A stretch of 64,000 bases of DNA from Winogradskyella marina (GTDB lineage: Bacteria; Bacteroidota; Bacteroidia; Flavobacteriales; Flavobacteriaceae), in NCBI RefSeq assembly GCF_015645385.1, contig NZ_JADOET010000001.1, forward strand, positions 558,001-622,000. Direction: 5' to 3'. Within the stretch, counting starts at the first letter, position 1. Each line of letters begins with the position of its first letter. Positions 47,928-56,594 of this stretch are shown here, piece after piece. The position numbers and the translations under genes were made by a program. The notes under the pieces were generated by a model, which worked only from the letters and a program-made list of their open reading frames with translations, was not told where the DNA came from and ran no database searches.

Positions 47928-48130
47928 ATAAAAAGAACACTATTCGTATTCACTATTTATTTTGCTTTTAGCAGTTCTGAACCAATAAAAGCGGATAAAA
48001 ACAGCTCCAATAAAATTCATTTATATTATTAATGATATGGGAGTAGGAATTGTTTCAAACACAACAGCTACCGATTTTCGATATAATAAGTCTATTAAAA
48101 AAATTAAACCTCAATTAGATAATCCTAATT
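47928..48130 (+). pseudogene. Decayed N-terminal fragment of an S1-family sulfatase (type C-like)
   Basis: Read from ATA at 47928 (in place of ATG), the sequence gives a signal-peptide-like KRTLFVFTIYFAFSSS, then EPIKADKNSSNK. After a 1-nt frame change near 48012 it continues FIYIINDMGVGIVSN and KKIKPQLDN, ending at a TGA just after. This mirrors the start of type C sulfatases (for example IIYILADDLGIGDVS and KIQTPHLDQ in the gene at 39756). The start codon, lipobox Cys (now Ser) and first metal Asp are lost, and the CxPxR region is absent. The remnant is about 200 bp and ends in the terminator stem. This is inferred by eye from translation. Confidence 0.55.
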
Positions 48131-48145
48131 GAGGTTTAGTTTTTA
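48105..48145. terminator. Bidirectional intrinsic terminator between convergent PUL transcripts
   Basis: TAAACCTCAATTAG and CTAATTGAGGTTTA make a perfect 14-bp stem with a 6-nt loop (48119-48124), followed by GTTTTTAG on the plus side and preceded by A-rich sequence for the minus direction. It separates the operon ending at 47899 from the gene ending at 48173. Confidence 0.85.
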
Positions 48146-48172
48146 GTCATGAAATATTTACTCTAAATGAAC

Positions 48173-50995
48173 TTATGGAATGCTTACCTCAAATACCTTA
48201 GTACCATAATCTCTCACCGCAGTAATGGTTACTGTTTTGCCTGAATAGGTTTTAAGGAACTTCTGTAAATGTGCAATATTTGAAATTTTATGCTTGTTTA
48301 GTTTTTGGATTACCCAATCTTTGTGCAATCCAGCATCTAACCACATTTGTCCCTTTTTGGAATCCAACGTCTTAATATAACAACCAAAATTGTACCCACC
48401 TGTGGCATCTATTAAATCTGGATCGTCTGCTATATTAATTAATAATGCGCCATGTATTTCTTTTTCAAGTGCCTTTCTAGTTTTGGTGTTTTTCTCCTGA
48501 TTGCTATATTCTGCTTTATATTCACCAGCAATTAAGGTATTCAACCAGCTTGGATACGTAAGCGTTTTTACTTTATTAAAGACAGCTTCTGCAGTAAATC
48601 CTATTGCAATGCCGTTAGCATTAAAAGTTCTTGCCTTTATTACGGTAGTATTCTTTATTTTAAATGGTGATGAATATACAGATGAATTCCTATTGGGTTC
48701 TGAACCATCAGTGGTGAAATAGACCTTAGCTCCCTTTCCTGCTCTAATATCTGCTTCTAAAAGAACTTCAATCTCATTTTCAAAATCACCTCCAAAAGGC
48801 AAGATACGTGTCATTTGATGACCAAATTCATCCATTGGGAAATTTTTAAACCCTAATTTTAATGCTGGTGAATCCTCTTGCACTTGATAATTACCGTTTA
48901 TTGGATCCACAAAATTAGGATGAGCTACCATAGAACCTAGGTCATACCCTTTTCTATGCCATTCCTCCAAGTTCATATCTTGTGTCATAGTAAAACCTTC
49001 AGGGTAATTAACATTCCAGTATAGGTTTTTATCGTAGTTGGTACTCCATTTAACTTCGATTGGTAAAGCTACCTCACGTATAAAGTTTTTTGTAGGTGCC
49101 TTATTCCCAGGTACAGCACCAGCAATGACAAAAATGTTTTTATAAACTTCGTCTTCTGAGTTTTTTGGCCATACATGCCAACCCAAAGGAACCGCACTAA
49201 CGGTTATATTGTTAAACACCTTTCGTCCCATACCATCTCTTAATTTAATGGTAGATCCTAAATTTAAATTATTATAGATTTCATAGTAGCTAGAGCCATC
49301 ATCTAAATCAATAGTCCAATTTCCTGCACTAATAGATTTACGGTAATTGGCAATTCGGTTATTTCGAATAACGACATTATCAATAGCATCCAGTCGCGTC
49401 AATTCCTTAATAAAATGCTCATCCGTTCCTCTACCACCTTTCCATTGTCTTTCTCGTCCCCAAGAATTAAACGGCCCGTGTTCTCCTGTTTCTCTTACGG
49501 TTTCCCATATATCATTAAATTCGATTAGGTGTCCTCCCCAAGTGCCATCATTAATACAGATTCCTGCACGTGGACAATTATAAATAGTATTATGAGACGC
49601 TGTAATTTTATGACTCATAGAAATGTAAACGCCTGCCACTTGTTTACCAACATCACCAAAATCGTGCATGATGCTATTTTCAACTACGCAATTCTTTGGA
49701 TAATCTGGTGTTTTAGGACCAGCTTCTAAGTCCATATTTTCACGCATCTCATTCCAATTTTTTCCATGCATTAATCTATCGTCCCAAGTTTGATAAAACC
49801 GAACAGCTTCCGGCGATCCCACAAAACAAACCGCACTTTCTCCAGTGTGTACAAATCGACAACCGCTTACTTTATTATTACGATTGTAAGCACTCATAAA
49901 CACACCATTTCCGCCTACATATTCAAAATTACAATCTTCGATCAACAGGTTTTCTGTACCTTCCATAAAAATGGTGCCGCCTCTGTGAATAGCCCAATCT
50001 CCACGAGCAAGTGGTTCATAAGATTCCATAAACGTATAATTGGTTTGTGTAAAATGAAAGCCTTTAAACTGAATATGTTTTACAGGTGCTTCTTTAGTGC
50101 CCTTCAACTGAATCATGTCATCTAGAATAGGAACTTCAATTTTAACGTCACTTAACTTAACACCTTGAGTAGGATAATAGTAAAGGGTATTGGTTTCTTT
50201 GTTTAAAAACCATTCTCCAGGAACATCTAGTTCTTCAAAAATATTTTCAACAAAATAATATGAAGCCTTTTTTCCTTTCCCGCCAATACCATGTGTTCTT
50301 TGTAACTGCCAACCACCTTCATCGAGGTATATTTTATGTTCTTCTCTATCGATGGATTTAATTTTATACTGCATATTTCCCCAATTATGACTTTGAAAAC
50401 CATGTACTATTCCTGTTTCTGGATGCTCCCATGTTTTATCTGAAAAGGTTTTAGGATCATAGGAAAACCATTTGTCATAACGTTTATTGGTACCGCCCGT
50501 GACTTGATGATAGCCTTTTCCTTCACGAAGTGGATTCTCGTAATCGTAATTAGGAAATCGTGCTCTAACTTGGCGTTCTCCATTAACAAATAATTGATCC
50601 ATAGCTAATCCTTCAGGAACTTGTGCTTGATAAATACCGTTTTTATAGGCTTTCCATTCCAGATGCTTTAAATGCTGAGAGCCTTTCATAATGACCTTTG
50701 ATCCAGGTAAAGCTGAAAATATAACAAGATTTTTTAACGTCCCTGAATAACTACTGTTTATTGTAATGGTCTCATTGAGGTAATATTCGCCTGAAGCAAA
50801 CCAGACCGTAACAGCTTCTTTGCTTGCATACTTTTTCACCTCTTGTAAGGCTTTTTCAAAACTTAAATAAGGACTGTTTTTTGTTCCGGAATTAGCATCG
50901 TTTCCTTTTGGTGATACGTAAATATCTTTTGCAAAAGCGTTTCCTATCAATAACAGCACTGCAAGAGCGGTTAATAAACTTTTGTTATTCATCAT
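48173..50995 (-). CDS. GH141-like right-handed beta-helix enzyme with chitobiase-C-like and PDZ-like C-terminal domains
   Basis: This 940-residue protein has a signal peptide ending NAFAK. DIYVSPKGNDANSGTKNSPYLS, MDQLFVNGERQVRARFPN and ENIFEELDVPGEWFLN are hallmark segments of GH141-type parallel beta-helix proteins. The helix (about 300-640) includes repeated N-x-I/V coils such as LLIEDCNFEYVGGNGVFMS. Then a chitobiase C-terminal-like domain (near 735-800, VYFTTDGSEPNRNSS) and a PDZ-like tail (near 855-940, AGLHKDWVIQKLNKHKI) follow. GH141 includes alpha-L-fucosidases and xylanases; fucosidase or a related fucan activity is favoured here. It lies 249 bp from the next minus-strand gene upstream, which may give it its own promoter. 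Confidence 0.8.
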   Translation of the reverse strand: MMNNKSLLTALAVLLLIGNAFAKDIYVSPKGNDANSGTKNSPYLSFEKALQEVKKYASKEAVTVWFASGEYYLNETITINSSYSGTLKNLVIFSALPGSKVIMKGSQHLKHLEWKAYKNGIYQAQVPEGLAMDQLFVNGERQVRARFPNYDYENPLREGKGYHQVTGGTNKRYDKWFSYDPKTFSDKTWEHPETGIVHGFQSHNWGNMQYKIKSIDREEHKIYLDEGGWQLQRTHGIGGKGKKASYYFVENIFEELDVPGEWFLNKETNTLYYYPTQGVKLSDVKIEVPILDDMIQLKGTKEAPVKHIQFKGFHFTQTNYTFMESYEPLARGDWAIHRGGTIFMEGTENLLIEDCNFEYVGGNGVFMSAYNRNNKVSGCRFVHTGESAVCFVGSPEAVRFYQTWDDRLMHGKNWNEMRENMDLEAGPKTPDYPKNCVVENSIMHDFGDVGKQVAGVYISMSHKITASHNTIYNCPRAGICINDGTWGGHLIEFNDIWETVRETGEHGPFNSWGRERQWKGGRGTDEHFIKELTRLDAIDNVVIRNNRIANYRKSISAGNWTIDLDDGSSYYEIYNNLNLGSTIKLRDGMGRKVFNNITVSAVPLGWHVWPKNSEDEVYKNIFVIAGAVPGNKAPTKNFIREVALPIEVKWSTNYDKNLYWNVNYPEGFTMTQDMNLEEWHRKGYDLGSMVAHPNFVDPINGNYQVQEDSPALKLGFKNFPMDEFGHQMTRILPFGGDFENEIEVLLEADIRAGKGAKVYFTTDGSEPNRNSSVYSSPFKIKNTTVIKARTFNANGIAIGFTAEAVFNKVKTLTYPSWLNTLIAGEYKAEYSNQEKNTKTRKALEKEIHGALLINIADDPDLIDATGGYNFGCYIKTLDSKKGQMWLDAGLHKDWVIQKLNKHKISNIAHLQKFLKTYSGKTVTITAVRDYGTKVFEVSIP

Positions 50996-51092
50996 ATTTA
51001 ATTAAAATTAATAGAGGTCATTAGTTAAGTACTTATCCAAATTAAAAATTGATATCTTGATATTTAAGGCTTAATAGTTAGTTCTTTTGTCA

Positions 51093-51149
51093 GTTCGAGC
51101 GCAGTCGAGAATTATTTGTTTACAAAAAGTAGGTTTCGACTGCGCTCAA
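51093..51149. repeat. Palindromic dispersed repeat element (REP-like)
   Basis: TTCGAGCGCAGTCGAG (51094-51109) and TTTCGACTGCGCTCAA (51134-51149) are inverted copies around a 24-nt spacer. This GC-richer core is out of keeping with the AT-rich surroundings. From memory, similar TCGACTGCGCTC palindromes occur many times in flavobacterial genomes. It sits in the gap between the genes at 48173-50995 and 51245-52096 and may form a hairpin in the transcript. Confidence 0.7.
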
Positions 51150-51244
51150 CCAGATATTTAGGTCAAATTTGAACTCTAATTTGAGTAACTATCTACTGAC
51201 CTCTAAAAATTAAATTCTGGTTTGTCTCAAAAAAACGAGATCGG

Positions 51245-52096
51245 CTATTTCACACTTTCTAGAATAAATTCTACAATTGGTGTGGGATCTTTTAATGAAT
51301 GCGGGTGGTGTCCGACACCTTTTTTTCGTATTATTTTAATTATCCCTCCAGCTTTTTTGATTTTCTCTGCAACTATAGCTGTGTTTTCTTCATAAGGTAC
51401 TACTGTATCCATATCCCCATAAACATGTATTACAGGTATTTTTGCTTTTGCAATATGTACACAATTATCAACAGGATTGTTCTTGTACGCTTTTACAGAA
51501 TTAGCGTCTAGATTGTATGCTTTTAAACAGTTCTCCCAAGATTTAGCATGTCCTTCTCCATTAAAAAGACCACCAGGCCAACTCTTTATATCGCATACTG
51601 GCGCATCTCCATAAATAGAAAATACTTTGTCTGTGTTTTTTGATGCCCAATTATAAACGATCAAACCGCCACGGCTCATGCCTTCTAAAACAACTTTAGA
51701 ATTAAGATTGTATTTAGTTACACAATAATTATAAAAGCTGTCCCATAGGCTAACAGCTTCATCATTTCCAAATAAATTGCCTACATCAACATACACCACA
51801 TGAAAACCTTTTTCTAACAAAGCCTTATCTACTTGTGGCTCATGCCCCCAAAATCGAGCTCTCCAAATCCAGTAATTATTTGAATTTTTAGTGTTTGGAA
51901 ACACAATCTTTGCATTATGCCCTTCAAACAAAAATTCTTCTACTTTATAGTCTTTAAATTTTTTATCAATTGAAGTTCTTACATTTTTTACATCATACGC
52001 TGCAATGGCTTTCTCGTTTGAAATACTTTTGTTTTTAGGAACTCCGCAACCCGTAAATAATAAAAATGAGAGTACCAGTATAAAGACTTTATTCAT
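51245..52096 (-). CDS. Alpha/beta-hydrolase lipoprotein (prolyl-oligopeptidase/esterase-like)
   Basis: This 283-residue protein has a lipoprotein signal (LFTGC, Cys17). The nucleophile elbow is GMSRGG, the acid is in YGDMDTVVPY and the His in GVGHHPHSL. YWIWRARFWGHEPQVD near the start of the domain is typical of a group of PUL-linked hydrolases annotated as S9-like or dienelactone-hydrolase-like. It differs in sequence from the esterases at 41394 and 45701. It starts 45 bp after the propeller gene at 52142-53755 and should be co-transcribed with it. It is probably an ester-cleaving enzyme on the fucan; the acyl group and acceptor are unknown. Confidence 0.8.
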   Translation of the reverse strand: MNKVFILVLSFLLFTGCGVPKNKSISNEKAIAAYDVKNVRTSIDKKFKDYKVEEFLFEGHNAKIVFPNTKNSNNYWIWRARFWGHEPQVDKALLEKGFHVVYVDVGNLFGNDEAVSLWDSFYNYCVTKYNLNSKVVLEGMSRGGLIVYNWASKNTDKVFSIYGDAPVCDIKSWPGGLFNGEGHAKSWENCLKAYNLDANSVKAYKNNPVDNCVHIAKAKIPVIHVYGDMDTVVPYEENTAIVAEKIKKAGGIIKIIRKKGVGHHPHSLKDPTPIVEFILESVK

Positions 52097-52141
52097 TTTC
52101 TTGTTTTATTTTTTTGATATTAATACTAAGATTTCAGAATC

Positions 52142-53755
52142 TTAATCCTCAAACGACACAACCACCTGATCTAAAATTGGTTTGGATTCATTTTCTGTAG
52201 TATCGGTCATTTTAACCTCAAATTGAAAACCATAGCCTTTAGGTAAGTCTGAAAAATGCAACTGTGCTGGTGTTTTTTCAACCTGCTTAGAAAAACCTTT
52301 TATATAGTCATAGTGTTCTTTTACAAGCTGCCAGTTACTCCAAACATTGATACGTCCATCATTAGTGGTATCAACTCCCATTCTTACTTCTACAGTTTCC
52401 ACCCAAGGACCAGAACTTACATAATCATTCTTTGTTTGCGTAAGTAGGTAGTATTTACCTTCTGCAAACATAATATCCGGATCTGGGTGGCCTTGTCCAA
52501 TATTTCCACAAAATTCAAATTGTTTATTAATATCATTAGACGTAAACCAAGCAGCACTCATATGTTTACCACCTGTCTTACCTGCTGGATCATAATCTGC
52601 AAACAAATAGTACTGTCCTCCGATAGCGATAGAAGCCCAATCTCCGAATGCATTCTGTTCTGGTTCGTGGATTTCGTAGGTACCAAAAGCAACAACATCT
52701 CCTTTTTTAATCCTTTGTTTTGGAATATCAACTTGTGAAACTTTTCCAGGATAGTTATCAGGATCTTCCTTAAACCAATGTGGATGTGCATATTCTGCAA
52801 ATTTTCCTGTGGGTTGGGTACGTTCATCAACAGGAGGATTCAAAATTTTAAAATCATTAAAACCATCATCACTTACCGCATGGGTTGCTAAGGGCGAATC
52901 CCATGCATGCGTAGAAGCATCAATAGGCGACCAATCTTCAGCTATAATATGGAAATTACCATCTAAATCTCTGATGACTGCACAATCTGAACCATCTGAT
53001 GGATCCTTAAAAGCCATGCCCATCTTTTTACCAATTAGACCATCCGTTAGATCTTCATCAATAAGTAAATGTGGGTCTTGATCGTTTGGAAAATCGTAAT
53101 AAAAATAAAACTTTCCATCAACATACTCTGCTGAAGTCACCCAACGTGAAGACGCATCTGTTATTGGACCATGATGCACCCAATTTTTCATATCAATACT
53201 TTGCCAAGCATGGTAACCTCTTTCTGATTTTTTTAATCCTCCCGGAGCATCAAATTGATTTTTAAGATGTGTCGTTTTCAACACCACATCATACCCTTTT
53301 AAAACGGTATCCTTACTTTTAAAAGATGCTGGTCGTTTGTTATCTCTAGTATCATATCTACCAAACATCCAGTAATTTCCATCGCCTAACTGCAATGCCA
53401 CAGGAGCATCACCTAAGTTTGCAGGTCCTACAGGCGCAATTTGTTCCCAATTTAACCATTCTGGTGATTGTGAAAATGTAATGGATTTTGCAGCCCTTTT
53501 TTTCGTGAATTTTTTTAAGGTGCTTTTAAAAATAGCTTCATTTTCAGTAGGAACCACTTTTCCATTGGTGATTTCCAAGTTTGATTTTGTAGCTATATTC
53601 GCTTGCCAGTCTTCCTGAGACGCAATGGTCCAAATATCAGCCTTTAATGAACTCGTTTGCTGTTCTTGTTGCACTCCACAAGCGGCAAATAATTTAATTG
53701 TAAGTATTGATAAAATGACTTTATTTACTTTTATTCTGTTCTTTGTATTCATCAA
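52142..53755 (-). CDS. Putative five-bladed beta-propeller glycoside hydrolase, lipoprotein (GH43/GH117-like)
   Basis: This 537-residue protein has a lipoprotein signal (LFAAC, Cys26). After a ~70-residue linker-like region, repeated blades can be read: LGDAPVALQLGDGNYWMFGRYD, WVTSAEYVDGKFYFYYDF, SDCAVIRDLDGNFHIIAEDW, WASIAIGGQYYLFADYD and HPDPDIMFAEGKYYLLTQ. The acids in GDAPV and GSDCAV fit the base and pKa-modulator positions of clan GH-F enzymes; the acid Glu is not firmly placed. The closest family cannot be stated; GH43 or GH117 relatives are plausible, and the enzyme may act on a non-fucose residue of the polymer. It lies between the GH141-like gene and an alpha/beta-hydrolase gene in one minus-strand operon. 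Confidence 0.6.
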   Translation of the reverse strand: MMNTKNRIKVNKVILSILTIKLFAACGVQQEQQTSSLKADIWTIASQEDWQANIATKSNLEITNGKVVPTENEAIFKSTLKKFTKKRAAKSITFSQSPEWLNWEQIAPVGPANLGDAPVALQLGDGNYWMFGRYDTRDNKRPASFKSKDTVLKGYDVVLKTTHLKNQFDAPGGLKKSERGYHAWQSIDMKNWVHHGPITDASSRWVTSAEYVDGKFYFYYDFPNDQDPHLLIDEDLTDGLIGKKMGMAFKDPSDGSDCAVIRDLDGNFHIIAEDWSPIDASTHAWDSPLATHAVSDDGFNDFKILNPPVDERTQPTGKFAEYAHPHWFKEDPDNYPGKVSQVDIPKQRIKKGDVVAFGTYEIHEPEQNAFGDWASIAIGGQYYLFADYDPAGKTGGKHMSAAWFTSNDINKQFEFCGNIGQGHPDPDIMFAEGKYYLLTQTKNDYVSSGPWVETVEVRMGVDTTNDGRINVWSNWQLVKEHYDYIKGFSKQVEKTPAQLHFSDLPKGYGFQFEVKMTDTTENESKPILDQVVVSFED

Positions 53756-53797
53756 TTTATTTTTTAAGTATGATAAAAACGGACGTTACTCTGTTAT

Positions 53798-56353
53798 TTA
53801 GTTTATAAAAGAAAAAGTAACTTGTTTTTGGTGCCTCCAAACTTTTACGGTGTGTTCTCCCTTTGGCAAGCTCCTCATATATTTGAAAAAAGTTTGTTCT
53901 TCTTTTATTTTATCCGAATTTATTTCGATCACTACATCATCCACTTTAAACCCCATTCTTGCCAATTTACTTTTCTTAGGAACAGAAACCAATAAAACTC
54001 CATAGGTGTCAAACATTCCTGTTGCAGAAAGTTCTGCTTCTGTTTCTAACGTTTTAAACTTAGCTCCAAATAATCCTTTCAACTTAGACTTCACAAATAC
54101 ATTAGAGGCTATTTCTTTTGGTGTATGAATTTGTGGTTGCATTGCCAAATGCTTCAATTTTTCAGAAGTCACACCAAAACCAGTCATCGGAAAGTTTTTA
54201 AATCCAAGTTGTAATGCTTCTGAATTATTTGAAACTGTAAAGTCGCCATGTTGAGGTTCTCCCGAAAACAGAACATTTCCATATAGACTTTCTGCATCAT
54301 CTAGTGTTTGCTGCTGTACGCCGTAAGCCGGTACCACATTTTTAGCATCTGGATTATGAACAAAATTGAAATTTCTAGTTCCTCCCCAAAGCGTTGGATT
54401 GCTAGAACGATACGTTGGTGAACCCCATAGAATATTTCTTTCAAAAACATCATGTGTTGGTTTAGGATATGGTACATTACAGGTGTATCCTTTCCCAAGG
54501 ATGACATTGTTGGTAACAACACGATGATAACCTTCTCTAGTTTTTATACCTCCTGATAAACTTATATTATTATAGATTTCATAATTCGTAGAGCCATCAT
54601 CGAGATCAATATCCCAACCATGATCGCATTGCATTCTGTTATTTCGAATTATAGTGGTTTGATAAGCATCCCATAAAGGCATATCTGGATACTTTTCAAT
54701 ATAATTACTAATCATGGGCTTTCCATTTTCATCCATTAAATCTGGCCCTGAAGGTGAAGCTCTAAACCAAAAACGGTCTCTTCCCCAAGAATTAAATGCA
54801 CCATGATCGTGTGTTTCTAAAACGGTTTCAAAACAATCGTTCCATTCTATAATATGACCTCCCCAAGTACCATCGCAAATATTTATGGCAGCTCTTGGTG
54901 TGTGACTAATGGTATTGTGACGAAGTGTAATTCGTGATGACATAGAAATATTAATCCCTGAGGCTTGTTTTTCAAAACGACCACAACGCATCATCAGATT
55001 ATCTTCCACTAGGCAATCTGCTGGGTAATCTTCTGATTTTGGACCAATTGTAGTATCTATCTCATCCATGGCTGGTGGAAGATGGTGAAAATTAAAAGCG
55101 GGATCACGAACCGCAGCAAAGGAACCTACCAAGTTGACATCCGTAGAACCATTATTCTGAAAAAAGTTGCTTTTAATTTCTACATTACGATTATAACTAT
55201 CAATAAAAACAGCATTTCCTCCTAGTTCTTCGAAGGAACAATCTTTAACAACAATATGCTCTGTCCCACGAATATGAATAGCGCCGCCACGATATACGCA
55301 CCAATCACTTCTTAGTAAAGGCTCAATCGTTTCTTTTAAAGTTCTTTTTGTTCCTGTAAAGTGAATGCCAGAAATCTGAATATGTTTTACCGGATTCGTA
55401 GTTTCGTAGTTTTTAACAACGGTCTCTTTTTGTGCATTACCACTTTTGTGAATAACCATTTCTGCAACAGGTAGTTTATGATCCCCATAAATTTCAATAA
55501 GGTGCTTAATTTGAAGGACCGCTTCAATCTTTGTGTCGTTAAGGCTTATATGAGCTTCTGGCATATAATATAACCAACCCTCCTTGGTATTGTGATACCA
55601 TTCTCCTGGCACATCTAATTCTTCAAAAACGTTTTCAACCATGCGATAGCCTTTGTGCGGTGGCGCAGATCGGTTGTTTTGCCAACCACCTTCGTAAACC
55701 AATTCGCCTTTATCGTTTTTACCAGTTACAAAATAATGTTGACTACCCCAAAGCCCTCTGTGCATACCATTTAAGATGGCGCCTTCAGGGTTTTTCCATT
55801 CTGCCGCTTTTTTAGCATCCCAAGCGTCTGGTGTCGCTCCTGAAAAAGGAACGGTTCCTGCTTTTTTTCCACGTACTGAATCGTCACCATCGGTAGGTAT
55901 AAATCCTGCGTTAAAATTAGGATATCGTGCCATATGCTGTCTTTTATGCTCTACAAAAAGTTGATCTATAGCATTTAAATCTCCCACATGAGTTCTATAG
56001 ATGCCATCTTTAAATAATTCCCATTTAGAGGTAATTAATTGTGCTCCAGTAATAACAACTTCTTCATTTTTTGCTGCGGTATATATAACAGGAAATTGTG
56101 CCGTACCACTATCTTCAGTTGTAATTTGTAAAGGCGTTTTTAACCTATAAATGCCTTGATGAATTATGATTTTACAGGGTTCTTTACCTAAACGTCCACT
56201 AGCTCTTAATTTAGATTGTGCTGCTTTTATAGTTAGCAAAGGTTTAGACGCTGTGCCTTCATTAGTATCCGAACCATTTGTGGAGACATGAATGTCTAGT
56301 GCATATAATGGTACAATACACAGTGCTAGTAATAAGGTGATTATTTTTTTCAT
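53798..56353 (-). CDS. GH141-like right-handed beta-helix enzyme with PDZ-like C-terminal domain
   Basis: This 851-residue protein has a signal peptide ending PLYAL. It shares GH141-type blocks with the protein at 48173: DIHVSTNGSDTNEGTASKPL, IDQLFVEHKRQHMARYPN and ENVFEELDVPGEWYHN, then beta-helix coils such as VVKDCSFEELGGNAVFIDS and IIEWNDCFETVLETHDHGAF. The last ~80 residues (ARMGFKVDDVVIEINSDKIKEE) read as a PDZ domain, but the chitobiase-C-like domain of its paralogue is missing. A fucosidase or fucan-active role is inferred from the family and the PUL. It is followed by the propeller gene 42 bp downstream. Confidence 0.8.
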   Translation of the reverse strand: MKKIITLLLALCIVPLYALDIHVSTNGSDTNEGTASKPLLTIKAAQSKLRASGRLGKEPCKIIIHQGIYRLKTPLQITTEDSGTAQFPVIYTAAKNEEVVITGAQLITSKWELFKDGIYRTHVGDLNAIDQLFVEHKRQHMARYPNFNAGFIPTDGDDSVRGKKAGTVPFSGATPDAWDAKKAAEWKNPEGAILNGMHRGLWGSQHYFVTGKNDKGELVYEGGWQNNRSAPPHKGYRMVENVFEELDVPGEWYHNTKEGWLYYMPEAHISLNDTKIEAVLQIKHLIEIYGDHKLPVAEMVIHKSGNAQKETVVKNYETTNPVKHIQISGIHFTGTKRTLKETIEPLLRSDWCVYRGGAIHIRGTEHIVVKDCSFEELGGNAVFIDSYNRNVEIKSNFFQNNGSTDVNLVGSFAAVRDPAFNFHHLPPAMDEIDTTIGPKSEDYPADCLVEDNLMMRCGRFEKQASGINISMSSRITLRHNTISHTPRAAINICDGTWGGHIIEWNDCFETVLETHDHGAFNSWGRDRFWFRASPSGPDLMDENGKPMISNYIEKYPDMPLWDAYQTTIIRNNRMQCDHGWDIDLDDGSTNYEIYNNISLSGGIKTREGYHRVVTNNVILGKGYTCNVPYPKPTHDVFERNILWGSPTYRSSNPTLWGGTRNFNFVHNPDAKNVVPAYGVQQQTLDDAESLYGNVLFSGEPQHGDFTVSNNSEALQLGFKNFPMTGFGVTSEKLKHLAMQPQIHTPKEIASNVFVKSKLKGLFGAKFKTLETEAELSATGMFDTYGVLLVSVPKKSKLARMGFKVDDVVIEINSDKIKEEQTFFKYMRSLPKGEHTVKVWRHQKQVTFSFIN

Positions 56354-56440
56354 TCGTTTACATTATTTTTGGTTCTACCAATATTTGTGTGGGTAGAAAC
56401 TGTGTTTATCTAGGCGTTTCATAGGAAAAAATGACCAAGA

Positions 56441-56467
56441 ACACCCCTAAAGTCCCCTCAAGGGGAC
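56441..56467. repeat. Dispersed repeat with perfect hairpin (GTCCCC-TCAA-GGGGAC)
   Basis: ACACCCCTAAAGTCCCCTCA leads into a perfect 6-bp stem, GTCCCC/GGGGAC, with loop TCAA (56452-56467). As with the element at 51093, I recall similar CCCCTAAAGTCCCC units as common intergenic repeats in Bacteroidota. It sits in the 241-bp gap between the genes at 53798-56353 and 56595-58118. No T-run follows, so it is not a typical terminator. Confidence 0.6.
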
Positions 56468-56594
56468 AATCTAATTGAGAATCTTTAGTTTAATAGTGTA
56501 TAATTATTTTTCCATTTTTTCTAATTTCTAATTTCTTATGTCCCACATCATTCGTGGTAGAACCTTATTTTTTTATTCCTTTTAAAGCTGTAAT

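Noticed and set aside
48173..50995. Pectate lyase for the beta-helix proteins
   Set aside because: The fold is shared, but the FVNGERQ-type and FEELDVPGEW segments fit GH141-like proteins, and no other pectin enzymes are nearby.
54301..54522. Minus-strand ORF of 73 codons inside the GH141-like gene
   Set aside because: It is an alternative-frame reading of a real gene with coherent domains in the main frame, and shows no features of its own.
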